23,038 nucleotides of DNA, from contig DKNF01000173.1 of the NCBI GenBank assembly GCA_002470165.1, positions 1 to 23,038 on the forward strand. Direction: 5' to 3'. The stretch comes from Betaproteobacteria bacterium UBA7395 (GTDB taxonomy: Bacteria; Pseudomonadota; Gammaproteobacteria; Burkholderiales; Rhodocyclaceae). Numbering within the stretch: the stretch's first letter is position 1; each line of letters opens with the position of its first letter. Below the pieces are notes generated by a model. The model was not told the DNA's origin. It was given only the letters and a program-made list of their open reading frames with translations, and ran no database searches. The position numbers were made by a program, and so were the translations under genes. Shown piece after piece: positions 7,855 through 15,723 of the stretch.

Positions 7855-7886
7855 AAAGGGCTCGGAGCGCCAACTCCGAACCCTTT
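7855..7886 (-). terminator. strong hairpin with T-rich tail on the minus strand
   Basis: Twelve base pairs interrupted by one C/A mismatch (AAAGGG-c-TCGGAG pairing with CTCCGA-a-CCCTTT) around a 6-base loop. Read leftwards it is followed by TTTTGCTTTT, the form of an intrinsic terminator. Read rightwards the tail is only TTT. No minus-strand gene now feeds it, so it is either a weak terminator of the Ner-like gene or a leftover of a lost gene. Confidence 0.5.
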
Positions 7887-8081
7887 CAGAACTACCGTGT
7901 ATTCACTTCACACGGATTTTGCGATTCCTCCGGTCGGCCTGTCAAGGCCGGCGGCCTTTTCCCCTTGTTTCCAATGACCGATCTGGATGCCGCCCGCAAG
8001 GGGGTACGGGTGGGTATTACCTGGAGAAACAGCCGCCCTGCTTGTATGGCGGACATCATCATGGCCAACAGGAGAATTGCC

Positions 8082-9596
8082 ATGCGCAAAATTCGGCAAG
8101 TGCTGCGCCTTGCCCTCGAAGCCGGCGCCAGCCGGCGACGTATCGCGAAAAGCCTCGGGCTTAGCCGCGATGTGGTGACTGACTATCTGACCCGGGCTGT
8201 GGCTGCTGGCCTTGCCTGGCCGCTCTCGCCCGATCTCGACGATGCCCAACTGGAGAATCTGTTGTTTCCGCCGCTGGGCGTCAACCTTCACCGCAAGCCG
8301 GAGCCGGATTGGGCAGTCATTCACCAGGAAATGAAACGCAAAGGGGCAACGCTCCAGGCGCTGCACGAGGAGTTCCTGGCGGAGCAACCCGATGGGATCG
8401 GCTACAGCCTGTTTTGCGATCGCTACCGGGATTGGCAAAAAGGCCTGAAGCGCTACATGCGTCAAACCCATGTGGCTGGCGAGCGGGCCTTTGTCGACTA
8501 TGCCGGGCCGACGGTGGGCATCCCCAACCCGGAAACCGGGGAAATCCGAAAGGCGCAAATCTTCGTCGGAATCCTCGGCGCCTCGAACTATACCTATGCT
8601 GAGGCTCACTGGAGTCAGCAACTCCCCGACTGGATCGCGGCGCACACCCGGATGTTCGAGTTCTTCGGCGGCGTGCCGCAGGTCGTGGTCTGCGACAACC
8701 TGAAATCGGCAGTGACCAAGGCGAGCCGCACCGAGCCGAAAATCCATCCTGCCTATCAGCATCTGGCCGAGCATTACAGCACGCTAATCCTGCCTGCACG
8801 CCCGCGCAAGCCGAAGGACAAGGCGAAAGTCGAGAATGCCGTGCTGATCGTCGAGCGCTGGATTCTCTTTCGGCTACGCAAGCGGGTCTTTACGTCACTC
8901 GCCGAACTGAATGGGGCGATCCAGGAGCTTCTGGTCGATCTCAATAACCGCCTGTTCCAGAAACTGCCTGGCTCGCGACGCAGCCAGTTCGAGGAAATTG
9001 ATCACCCAGCCCTGACACCATTACCGACCGAGACCTTCGAGTACACCGAATTCCGCAAGGTGACGGTGGGACTGGACGGCCGCTTCGAGGTCGACGGCGG
9101 CATCTACAGCGCGCCCTATACGCTGTGCCGCAAACCTGTCGATTTGCGAATCACCGCCAATATCATCGAAATCCTGCATCGAGGCCGGCGCGTGGCAAGC
9201 CACGAGCGAACCAGTAGCAGCGTCCCCGCGATTGATCCACAGCATCTGCATCCGGCGGATCGCTACTTCGGGACATGGTCTGCTGACCGCGAATTGGCAT
9301 GGGCCGCCACTGTCGGCGCGAAGACCCAGGCGTTCCTGAACCAGTTGCTTTGCACCAGCAAGGTTAAGGAACAAGGCTACCGCTCAGCAGGTGCGCTGAA
9401 ACGGATGGAGAAGGAATTCGGAGCCGAACGCCTGGAAGCGGCTTGTACCCGTGCCCTCGACATCGGCGCCAGTTCGCTTAGCAGCGTGCGCTCCATCCTG
9501 AACACCGGCCTGGACCGGCAACAGCCACCAGAAGCCGACTTCCACGAGGCGGCATTTCATCACCCGAACGTACGCGGTTCCGGCTACTACCACTGA
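8082..9596 (+). CDS. istA: IS21-family transposase IstA
   Basis: 504-residue DDE transposase. It has an N-terminal helix-turn-helix (about 15-36, ASRRRIAKSLGLSRDVVTDY) and an integrase-core (rve) catalytic domain with D139 (AFVDYAG), D205 (VVCDNLKS) and E251 (KDKAKVENAV). The C-terminal domain is rich in DLR/VD motifs as in IS21 proteins. The frame is open from 7797, but the ATG at 8082 has an AGGAG ribosome site 7 bases upstream and gives the normal family length and N-terminus. All catalytic residues are present and there is no frameshift, so it looks functional. istB follows after 17 bases. Confidence 0.95.
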   Translation: MRKIRQVLRLALEAGASRRRIAKSLGLSRDVVTDYLTRAVAAGLAWPLSPDLDDAQLENLLFPPLGVNLHRKPEPDWAVIHQEMKRKGATLQALHEEFLAEQPDGIGYSLFCDRYRDWQKGLKRYMRQTHVAGERAFVDYAGPTVGIPNPETGEIRKAQIFVGILGASNYTYAEAHWSQQLPDWIAAHTRMFEFFGGVPQVVVCDNLKSAVTKASRTEPKIHPAYQHLAEHYSTLILPARPRKPKDKAKVENAVLIVERWILFRLRKRVFTSLAELNGAIQELLVDLNNRLFQKLPGSRRSQFEEIDHPALTPLPTETFEYTEFRKVTVGLDGRFEVDGGIYSAPYTLCRKPVDLRITANIIEILHRGRRVASHERTSSSVPAIDPQHLHPADRYFGTWSADRELAWAATVGAKTQAFLNQLLCTSKVKEQGYRSAGALKRMEKEFGAERLEAACTRALDIGASSLSSVRSILNTGLDRQQPPEADFHEAAFHHPNVRGSGYYH

Positions 9597-9613
9597 CTTG
9601 AAAGAGAACATCC

Positions 9614-10366
9614 ATGATGACACACGACACCTTGCGCAAACTGAACGACATGAAGCTTTTTGGCATGGCCCAGGGCTTCGAGGAACAACTGGCGAGCACC
9701 ATGACAGGGCCGCTCAGCTTCGAAGAACGCTTCGGATTATTGGTAGACCAGGAGGCCACCTGGCGAGAAAACCGCCGTCTGCAGCGCCTGCTGCAGCTTG
9801 CTAAATTGCGCGAAAGCGCTTGCCTGGAAGATATCGATTTCCGCCCCGGTCGCGGACTGGAGCGATCCGAGATGGCCTCGCTCGCGCTATGCAACTGGAT
9901 CCAGCATGGGCACAATCTGATCATCACCGGCCCGACTGGCGGAGGCAAGACTTGGCTGGCCTGCGCACTGGGCAACCAGGCCTGCCGGCGGGGACTATCG
10001 GTTAATTTCCAACGACTACCGCTGTTGCTTGAAGACTTGGCCGTGTCCCATGGCGATGGCAGCTTCCGCAAGCGCCTACTCCAGTTGTCGAAGGTGGATT
10101 TGTTGATTCTGGACGATTTCGGCATGGCGGCGCTTAACGCCGTCGGACGTAATGACCTGCTGGAAGTGATCGAGTGTCGCAATGGTGCGCGTTCGACGCT
10201 GATCACCAGCCAATTACCGGTTGATCGCTGGCATGACTATTTGAGCGGCGGCAATCCGACGGTAGCTGACGCGATCCTTGATCGCCTGGTCAGCGGATCG
10301 CATCGGCTGGAACTCAAAGGCGAGTCGATGCGCAAACAACGCAGTCGGAAATTGGCCTCTGCCTGA
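9614..10366 (+). CDS. istB: IS21-family helper ATPase IstB
   Basis: 250-residue DnaC-like AAA+ ATPase that assists IstA in target selection and strand transfer. Walker A is GPTGGGKT (106-113) and Walker B is LLILDDFG (163-170). A sensor-like TLITSQLP stretch follows, and the usual IstB C-terminus (AILDRLVSGSHRLELKGESMR) is present. The start is the first of two adjacent ATGs, with an AGAGA ribosome site. It is co-directional with istA and ends just before an intrinsic terminator. Intact length for the family. Confidence 0.95.
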   Translation: MMTHDTLRKLNDMKLFGMAQGFEEQLASTMTGPLSFEERFGLLVDQEATWRENRRLQRLLQLAKLRESACLEDIDFRPGRGLERSEMASLALCNWIQHGHNLIITGPTGGGKTWLACALGNQACRRGLSVNFQRLPLLLEDLAVSHGDGSFRKRLLQLSKVDLLILDDFGMAALNAVGRNDLLEVIECRNGARSTLITSQLPVDRWHDYLSGGNPTVADAILDRLVSGSHRLELKGESMRKQRSRKLASA

Positions 10367-10387
10367 AGTTCGTAATCCCTCTACATC

Positions 10388-10414
10388 AACCCGCCTGCGT
10401 GGCGGGTTTGTTTT
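10388..10414 (+). terminator. intrinsic terminator after istB
   Basis: A perfect 8-bp stem AACCCGCC/GGCGGGTT with loop TGCGT is followed by TGTTTT, 21 bases after the istB stop. It should end istAB transcription before it enters the inovirus genes to the right. Confidence 0.75.
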
Positions 10415-10542
10415 GGAATGGGTGGCCGACTTTGGATTGGAACGGGCGGTAGGGTTTCGAGTGGAGCGGGTGGCGGGTTTCGTCCGGAATCGCTGGCAGG
10501 GTTTGGACCGGAATGGGTGGTGGTATTGGGGTGGAATACGCA
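10411..10542 (+). repeat. tandem terminal repeats at right end of the IS21 element
   Basis: Five to six imperfect units of about 23-24 bases, each built on a (T)GGAxxGGGxGG core, start near 10411, 10431, 10455, 10478, 10502 and 10524. Examples are TTTGGATTGGAACGGGCGG and TTTGGACCGGAATGGGTGG. Multiple terminal repeats are typical transposase-binding sites of IS21 elements. The last unit ends in GGAATACGCA, taken as the right terminus. Confidence 0.65.
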
Positions 10543-11094
10543 TGCAACGGCGGCAGCTGCTCGACTTCATCTTCGTCAAGCTCCAGCAGTAGTACAAAAG
10601 GCGGCGATCCGACCAAGCCTGTAGGCGGTGATGCTGACAAAGGCGATGGCGACGACAAGAATTTTTGCCAGGAAAACCCCGACCTACAGATCTGCAAGGG
10701 CGGAATGAACGAAGAGGAAACGCAGAAGAAGGTCGAAGGCCACTTGGACGAAATCAAGAAGTCCCTAAATCCTGAAGAGGACGGCCCTGATACTGGCCTT
10801 GCCGATGAAAAGGCCGCATACGATCAGAAGGCCAACGAGCATAAGGCGGTTTTCGACGGCATCGGTGCAAATCCGTCTGCCGACCCTCACGGCATGCTTG
10901 ATTGGGCCTTCATACCCACGGTCCCGCAAACTACCTGCACACCCCTGAGTGGCTCATTCATGGGGCGTGCAATTACGTTTGACTGGTGCACTCAGTTGAA
11001 CATGATCCGCGATTTGGCGGGCTACGCCTTTTACATCCTCACGGCCTTTGGCCTGTTCCGTATCGTCTCTGGTGCTCATGGGGGGAATTCGTAA
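10513..11094 (+). pseudogene. 5'-truncated inovirus adsorption (pIII-like) protein gene
   Basis: The frame is open from inside the IS end. Phage-like sequence begins about codon 11 (10543) with CNGGSC, a Ser-rich linker, a Gly/Asp-rich linker and NFCQENPDLQIC. Cys-containing patterns of this kind are typical of filamentous-phage minor coat/adsorption proteins. The C-terminus has a Cys pair flanking IPTVPQTTC...FDWCTQ and a membrane anchor (LAGYAFYILTAFGLFRIV) to hold the protein in the inner membrane before assembly. The N-terminal receptor-binding half and signal peptide are missing and replaced by IS21 terminal repeats. The first codons are therefore IS-encoded and the product, if made, cannot be exported normally. 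The stop overlaps the next ATG (TAATG). Confidence 0.7.
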
Positions 11095-11411
11095 TGGTCT
11101 GGTTTGCTAACTGGGTGCTCGGTCTAGTCACTACCATCGTCGGATGGTTGGGGCTGCACCTTTCCAAAAAAACCATGTTCGCTACGGCGGCAATTGCTGC
11201 CTTCGTATCGATCACCGCAGCAATGATCGTCGCCGTCAAGGCCTTGGCCATGGGCATTATTTATGCGCTTCCGCCATGGGCAGGCACTATCGGCATGCTT
11301 ATCCCGACCAATGCCGCGCTGTGTATCGGTGCGCTCGTATCTGCCAAGGGTGCGGTGTTCGTCTATCGCTACCATTTGGAGACCGTCAAGCTCGCCGCTT
11401 GGGTGACCTGA
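11094..11411 (+). CDS. inovirus minor coat protein, pVI-like (DUF5455 type)
   Basis: 105-residue, almost entirely hydrophobic protein with three likely TM segments (about 5-22, 28-57 and 66-90) and a short basic tail. Size, hydrophobicity and position between the pIII-like gene and zot fit the filamentous-phage pVI/DUF5455 minor coat protein that caps one virion end with pIII. The ATG at 11094 overlaps the preceding stop and the TGA overlaps the zot ATG (TGATG), so translation is coupled on both sides. An in-frame ATG farther upstream would overlap the pIII-like gene and is not needed. Confidence 0.72.
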   Translation: MVWFANWVLGLVTTIVGWLGLHLSKKTMFATAAIAAFVSITAAMIVAVKALAMGIIYALPPWAGTIGMLIPTNAALCIGALVSAKGAVFVYRYHLETVKLAAWVT

Positions 11412-12334
11412 TGACCGACTTTGCCGTAACCGGGAAGAAGCGCTCAGGCAAAGGCCTGTTCTGTTGTGGCCTCATTCGTGACGCGTTGCGCGAAGGTCGC
11501 CGCGTTGCGACGAACATGGACATTTTCCCTGATCGCATCCTGTCGCCGAACAACAAAAACCATCTGATACGGTTGCCCGACTGCCCGACTGCTGCCGACA
11601 TGGAAGCGCTTGGCCTCGGGTATGAAGGCGACGAAATCGACGAAGAAAAAAACGGCATCATCGTCCTCGACGAAGCGTCCAAATATTTCAATTCCCGCTC
11701 ATGGGGCGATAAGTCACGCCAGCCACTGCTTGACTGGCTCATCCATTCAGGCAAAAAGCGCTGGCATGTCTATTACCAGATGCAGGGCCTCCAGCAAGTC
11801 GACAAGCAACTACGCGACACCCAGGTGGAATACCACATAGCGGTAAAACGCACCGACCGCTGGCCGATTCCAATCCTCACGCCCTTGGCCTCCGTCGTCG
11901 GCATCGATTTACGGCTCCCGAAAATGCACGTCGGCATCGTCAAGCATGGCGTCAGCCCGGATGCCATGACGGTCGATCGTATCTGGTACAAGGCAAAAGA
12001 CCTGTACAGCGGGTACGACACCGAACAGGTTTTTTTAGACCGCGATCACCCCGAAGCCGTCGGCATGCACTCCGTCCTCAGTGCGTGGCACACAAAGGGC
12101 CGTTACCTACCCACGCCGCCGCCCTACTTCGTCCGTTTCATCCTCGCCATACTCGGCCAAGACTGGACGAAGCAACCGCAGCCCGCCACTCGTCCGACAC
12201 TTCCCAAGCACCCGCTGGCCGCAAAGCTCGCAAAGCTGCCAGAGCGTGATGCAGTGCGCCATTTCAACCGCTTGTCGGCGCTCGGCTACTTCGACCGGCC
12301 TCAAGCTCGGCATGAGGCCATGGCGAACGCCTAG
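11411..12334 (+). CDS. zot: zonular occludens toxin (Zot/pI) family phage assembly ATPase
   Basis: 307-residue filamentous-phage morphogenesis ATPase. It has an early Walker A, GKKRSGKG (8-15), a Walker B IIVLDEAS (83-90) and the conserved family stretch IHSGKKRWHVYYQMQGLQQ. In the family this inner-membrane protein drives virion extrusion. The usual TM segment followed by a periplasmic domain is not obvious: the only late hydrophobic patch is about 237-248 (YFVRFILAILG), with about 60 residues after it. It is shorter than many Zot proteins, so the C-terminal part may be reduced. The true start is the ATG at 11411 coupled to the pVI-like stop; the frame is open farther upstream. It directly precedes tandem hairpins. 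Confidence 0.88.
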   Translation: MTDFAVTGKKRSGKGLFCCGLIRDALREGRRVATNMDIFPDRILSPNNKNHLIRLPDCPTAADMEALGLGYEGDEIDEEKNGIIVLDEASKYFNSRSWGDKSRQPLLDWLIHSGKKRWHVYYQMQGLQQVDKQLRDTQVEYHIAVKRTDRWPIPILTPLASVVGIDLRLPKMHVGIVKHGVSPDAMTVDRIWYKAKDLYSGYDTEQVFLDRDHPEAVGMHSVLSAWHTKGRYLPTPPPYFVRFILAILGQDWTKQPQPATRPTLPKHPLAAKLAKLPERDAVRHFNRLSALGYFDRPQARHEAMANA

Positions 12335-12346
12335 CAGGCGATCCCA

Positions 12347-12383
12347 GCAGCCGGCCGTCCCGGCTGCGCATCCGCAAGGATGC
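12347..12383 (+). other. tandem hairpins in inovirus intergenic region
   Basis: Two abutting perfect hairpins start 12 bases after the zot stop. The first is GCAGCCGG/CCGGCTGC with a 5-base loop (12347-12367). The second is GCATCC/GGATGC with a GCAA tetraloop (12368-12383). There is no T tract, so this is not a normal terminator. Three GTCGCC copies follow (12387-12416). The position and structure suit a filamentous-phage packaging signal or replication-origin region, but this is inference. Confidence 0.45.
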
Positions 12384-12486
12384 CCGGTCGCCGTCGCGGG
12401 TCGCCGTGACGTCGCCCAGGTAGTCCGCAGGTCCGTTTCCCCTGCTTCCCCTCTCTACAGACCAATGCGGCGGATAGAATCACCGC

Positions 12487-13371
12487 ATGAATTTACCGGA
12501 ACCAACCGACACGCTGAGTACCTTGCTTGACGCCTATTGCCTGACGGGCGCGCGCGATCACAGGGGGCTGCACCGTCTCAAATGGACTATTGAGTTCTGG
12601 AAAACGCGTTATGGTCACCTTCCTGTCGATCAGATAACCAAACGGGCACTGAGTCTGCATATCGAGAGCCGGCGCATCGAGGGCAAGAGCAACAGCACGA
12701 TCAACCGCGAAATATCGGTGCTGTCAGCCTCGATCAACTACGCAATTAAGCGATGGGGCTGGAACATCAATAACCCGGCCTCTGGCCTCTACCTCAAGAC
12801 GCCGGAAGGCAGATTACGTTGGCTCACCGCCGAACAGGCCCGTAATCTTTTGACCGTAGCTGCCGCCAGTAAGGCCCCCCATCTTCATGACTTCATTGCC
12901 CTGGCGATAAACACAGGCATGCGGCGCAGCGAAATTCTTAGGCTTCACACCGCCCAAATTGATCGATTTACAAAAAAAATTTTGCTGGAAGGAAGCCAGA
13001 CCAAGAACGGCAAAAGACGTGTCATTCCTTTGAACATTGGGGCACTTTCAGCGATTGACCGCCGAATTCAGTGGAATAATGAAAACGGCATAGTTTCCAG
13101 CCGTCTTTTTGTTCAGAAAAATGGACGCCCTGTCGAGCAGATCAACACCGCATTTACAAACGCGGTTCAGAGGGCTGGTATTGAGGATTTCCGGCTGCAT
13201 GATTTGCGTCATACCTTCGCGAGTTGGTTGGTCTCTGAAGGCGTCCCGTTGCCGGAAGTACGGGACTTATTGGGCCATTCGTCGATCAAGCAGACCGAGC
13301 GTTACGCCCATTTGGCATCTGGCCTTTTACACAAGGCGGTGTCGGTGTTGGACACGATCCCATGGACTTAG
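12487..13371 (+). CDS. tyrosine recombinase/phage integrase
   Basis: 294-residue site-specific recombinase. It has an N-terminal SAM-like core-binding domain (about 5-100) and a catalytic domain (110-290). The full catalytic set is visible: R146 (NTGMRRSEI), K173, H238 and R241 (LHDLRHTFASWL), H264 (LLGHSS) and nucleophile Y273 (TERYAHL). It is the likely integrase of the inovirus and lies at the prophage edge next to the core gene asd. The ATG at 12487 has only a weak ribosome site. The gene is less GC-rich than the flanking core genes (runs of A/T in 12965-13110), which suggests foreign origin. It looks intact. Confidence 0.9.
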   Translation: MNLPEPTDTLSTLLDAYCLTGARDHRGLHRLKWTIEFWKTRYGHLPVDQITKRALSLHIESRRIEGKSNSTINREISVLSASINYAIKRWGWNINNPASGLYLKTPEGRLRWLTAEQARNLLTVAAASKAPHLHDFIALAINTGMRRSEILRLHTAQIDRFTKKILLEGSQTKNGKRRVIPLNIGALSAIDRRIQWNNENGIVSSRLFVQKNGRPVEQINTAFTNAVQRAGIEDFRLHDLRHTFASWLVSEGVPLPEVRDLLGHSSIKQTERYAHLASGLLHKAVSVLDTIPWT

Positions 13372-13427
13372 CAATGCAAGCTAAACCCGCTTCTAAGTTA
13401 CGCACTTTCAGCATATACCCAACAAAT

Positions 13428-13457
13428 AAAAAACGGGGCTGAACGCCCCGTTTTTTT
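13428..13457. terminator. bidirectional intrinsic terminator between integrase and asd
   Basis: A 7-bp GC-rich stem ACGGGGC/GCCCCGT with loop TGAAC is flanked by six A on the left and seven T on the right, so it can terminate transcription in both directions. It lies 15 bases past the asd stop and 56 bases past the integrase stop. Confidence 0.9.
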
Positions 13458-13472
13458 CCATACACGCCGAAC

Positions 13473-14606
13473 TCAAGCGTCGAGCAGGATGCGCAGCATG
13501 CGGCGCAGCGGCTCGGCGGCGCCCCACAGCAACTGGTCGCCGCAGGTGAAGGCGGCCAGGTACTCCGGGCCCATCGCCATCTTGTGCAGACGACCGACCG
13601 GCACCGTCAGCGTGCCGGTGACGGCGGCCGGGGTCAGCTCACGCTCGGAAATCTCTCGATCGTTCGGCACCACCTTGGCCCACGGGTTGGCCTTGGCGAG
13701 CATGTCGGAAATCTCGTCGAGCGGCACATCCTTCTTCAGCTTGATGGTCAGCGCCTGGCTGTGGCAACGCATCGCGCCGATGCGCACGCACAGGCCGTCG
13801 ATGGGAATCGAACCGGCCGAACGGAACGCCGGCTTGCCGAGGATCTTGTTGCACTCGGCGCCGCCCTTCCACTCTTCCTTGGACTGGCCGTTTTCGTAAG
13901 GCACGTCGATCCACGGAATCAGCGAACCGGCCAGCGGCGTGTTGCGGAAGTTCTTCTTCGGGAAGCTGTCGGAGCGGATGGTCTCGGCGACCTTGCGGTC
14001 GATCTCGAGGATGGCCGAGGCCGGATCGGCCAGCAGATCCTTGACCGAGTCGTGAATGACACCCATCTGGCTGATCAGTTCGCGCATGTTCTGCGCGCCG
14101 GCGCCGGAAGCGGCCTGGTAGGTCATGGACGTGGCCCACTCGACCAGATCGTTCTGGAACAGGCCACCGAGGCCCATCAGCATCAGCGAAACCGTGCAGT
14201 TGCCGCCGATCCAGTTCTTGCCGCCCTTGGCCAGCGCGTCCTTGATCACGTGCATGTTGACCGGGTCGAGAATGATCACGGCGTCGTCGACCATGCGCAG
14301 CGACGAGGCAGCATCGATCCAGTGACCGTTCCAGCCGGCAGCGCGCAGCTTGGGGAAGACTTCCTTGGTGTAGTCGCCCCCCTGGCAGGTGATGATGATT
14401 TCGCAGGCCTTCAGGGCGTCGATGTTGGACGCATCCTGCAGCGGCAGCGAGGCTTCCTTGCCGCCGAAGACCGGCGCCTTGCCGCCAGCGGCGGAGGTCG
14501 AGAAATAAACCGGATCGATATGGGCGAAATCGCCCTCTTCGACCATACGCTGCATCAGCACGGAACCGACCATGCCACGCCAACCGACCAGACCAACCTT
14601 CTTCAT
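13473..14606 (-). CDS. asd: aspartate-semialdehyde dehydrogenase
   Basis: 377 residues; makes aspartate-4-semialdehyde from aspartyl phosphate with NADPH, the branch point to lysine/diaminopimelate, threonine and methionine. The N-terminal nucleotide motif GWRGMVGS (8-15), the catalytic Cys137 in [10 protein letters not shown], and the substrate/acid-base region [10 protein letters not shown] with His282 mark the Gram-negative type of the enzyme, and the length is normal. The ATG at 14606 has a GGAGAGAG ribosome site. It follows leuB by 52 bases on the same strand and is last before the bidirectional terminator, so it probably belongs to the leu transcript. Confidence 0.96.
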   Translation of the reverse strand: MKKVGLVGWRGMVGSVLMQRMVEEGDFAHIDPVYFSTSAAGGKAPVFGGKEASLPLQDASNIDALKACEIIITCQGGDYTKEVFPKLRAAGWNGHWIDAASSLRMVDDAVIILDPVNMHVIKDALAKGGKNWIGGNCTVSLMLMGLGGLFQNDLVEWATSMTYQAASGAGAQNMRELISQMGVIHDSVKDLLADPASAILEIDRKVAETIRSDSFPKKNFRNTPLAGSLIPWIDVPYENGQSKEEWKGGAECNKILGKPAFRSAGSIPIDGLCVRIGAMRCHSQALTIKLKKDVPLDEISDMLAKANPWAKVVPNDREISERELTPAAVTGTLTVPVGRLHKMAMGPEYLAAFTCGDQLLWGAAEPLRRMLRILLDA

Positions 14607-14658
14607 GACTCTCTCTCCGAATACAAGCTTTGTTTAACGCGCGAACCGCAACTTCGGT

Positions 14659-15714
14659 TTACGCCAGCGCCGCCAGCACGGCGTCGCCCATTTCCTTCGT
14701 CCCGACCTTGTTGGTCCCGCGCTCGTAGATGTCGCCGGTGCGATAGCCCTGGGCCAGCACCTTTTTGACCGCGTTTTCCACCCGCAGTGCCTGCTCTTCC
14801 AGGCCGAAGGTGTAGCGCAGCATCATCGCCGCCGACAGGATGGTGGCCAGCGGATTGGCCACACCTTTACCGGCGATGTCCGGCGCCGAACCGTGCGACG
14901 GCTCGTACAGCCCCTTGTTCTTGTCGTCGAGCGAGGCCGACGGCAGCATGCCGATCGAACCGGTCAGCATCGACGCCTCATCCGACAGGATGTCGCCGAA
15001 CATGTTGCCGGTGACCATCACGTCGAACTGCTTGGGTGCCTTCACCAGCTGCATGGCAGCATTGTCGACCAGCATGTGGCTGAGTTCGACGTCCGGGTAG
15101 TCGTGGGCGATCTCGATCATCACGTCGCGCCACAACTGCGTGCACTCGAGCACGTTCATCTTGTCCACCGAACACAACTTCTTGTTGCGCTTCTGCGCCG
15201 CCTGGAAGGCGACGTGGCCGATGCGGCGGATTTCCGATTCGCTATAGACCATGGTGTTGAAGCCGACGCGCTCGCCATTCTCCTCGCGCACGCCGCGCGG
15301 CTGGCCGAAGTAGATGTCGCCGGTCAGTTCGCGGACGATCAGGATGTCGAGCCCGGCAACGACTTCCGGCTTCAGCGTCGAGGCGTTGGCCAGTTCCGGG
15401 TAGAGGATGGCTGGGCGCAGGTTGGCAAACAGGTTCAGATCCTTGCGGATACCGAGCAGGCCGCGCTCCGGACGCTGTTCGCGGGGCAGACTGTCCCACT
15501 GCGGGCCACCGACGGCACCGAGCAGCACGGCATCGGCTTCGCGCGCCAGTTTCTGCGTTGCTTCCGGATACGGGTTGCCGGTCGCATCGACCGCACCGCC
15601 GCCGAGCAGCGCCGTTTCCATCTCGAACTTGAGATCGAGCGCATTGAGCACACGCACCGCTTCAGCGGTGATTTCAGGACCGATGCCGTCACCCGGCAGC
15701 ACACAAATCTTCAT
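14659..15714 (-). CDS. leuB: 3-isopropylmalate dehydrogenase
   Basis: 351 residues; NAD-dependent oxidative decarboxylation of 3-isopropylmalate to 2-oxoisocaproate in leucine synthesis. Recognised by [10 protein letters not shown] at the N-terminus, [23 protein letters not shown], the Lys/Asp catalytic region (VDKMNVLE), the [20 protein letters not shown] metal/substrate stretch and the [14 protein letters not shown] cofactor motif. It has an AAGGAGA ribosome site and starts 9 bases after leuD. Full length. Confidence 0.97.
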   Translation of the reverse strand: MKICVLPGDGIGPEITAEAVRVLNALDLKFEMETALLGGGAVDATGNPYPEATQKLAREADAVLLGAVGGPQWDSLPREQRPERGLLGIRKDLNLFANLRPAILYPELANASTLKPEVVAGLDILIVRELTGDIYFGQPRGVREENGERVGFNTMVYSESEIRRIGHVAFQAAQKRNKKLCSVDKMNVLECTQLWRDVMIEIAHDYPDVELSHMLVDNAAMQLVKAPKQFDVMVTGNMFGDILSDEASMLTGSIGMLPSASLDDKNKGLYEPSHGSAPDIAGKGVANPLATILSAAMMLRYTFGLEEQALRVENAVKKVLAQGYRTGDIYERGTNKVGTKEMGDAVLAALA

Positions 15715-15723
15715 GTCGTCTCC

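Larger units (their letters stand above)
7898..10542 (+). mobile_element. IS21-family insertion sequence
   Basis: Element of about 2.65 kb carrying istA and istB in the standard order and direction. The right end has a terminator and five or six imperfect ~24-bp repeats ending GGAATACGCA. The left end begins near TGTATTCACTTC. TGCGTATTC, read inward from the right end, matches TGTATTC/CGTGTATTC at the left, and GCGATTCC recurs in both ends. Boundaries are approximate (within about 5 bases) and I see no clear target duplication (left flank ...GAACTACCG, right flank TGCAACGG...). Confidence 0.72.
10543..13427 (+). mobile_element. inovirus prophage remnant (distal half)
   Basis: The order pIII-like - pVI-like - zot/pI - hairpin-rich intergenic region - tyrosine integrase is the distal module of an integrated filamentous phage. 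Rolling-circle replication protein, ssDNA-binding protein and major coat genes are not found in the window. The left edge coincides with the IS21 right end. The right edge lies between the integrase stop and the asd-side terminator. No attachment-site duplication could be identified. Confidence 0.7.

Noticed and set aside
7797..8081. N-terminal extension of the IstA frame
   Set aside because: It lies over the IS left end and its terminal repeats. AGGAG before 8082 marks the real start.
10388..10407. Palindromic ACCCGCC/GGCGGGT as a possible phage origin hairpin
   Set aside because: It is followed by TGTTTT and directly follows istB, so an intrinsic terminator explains it.
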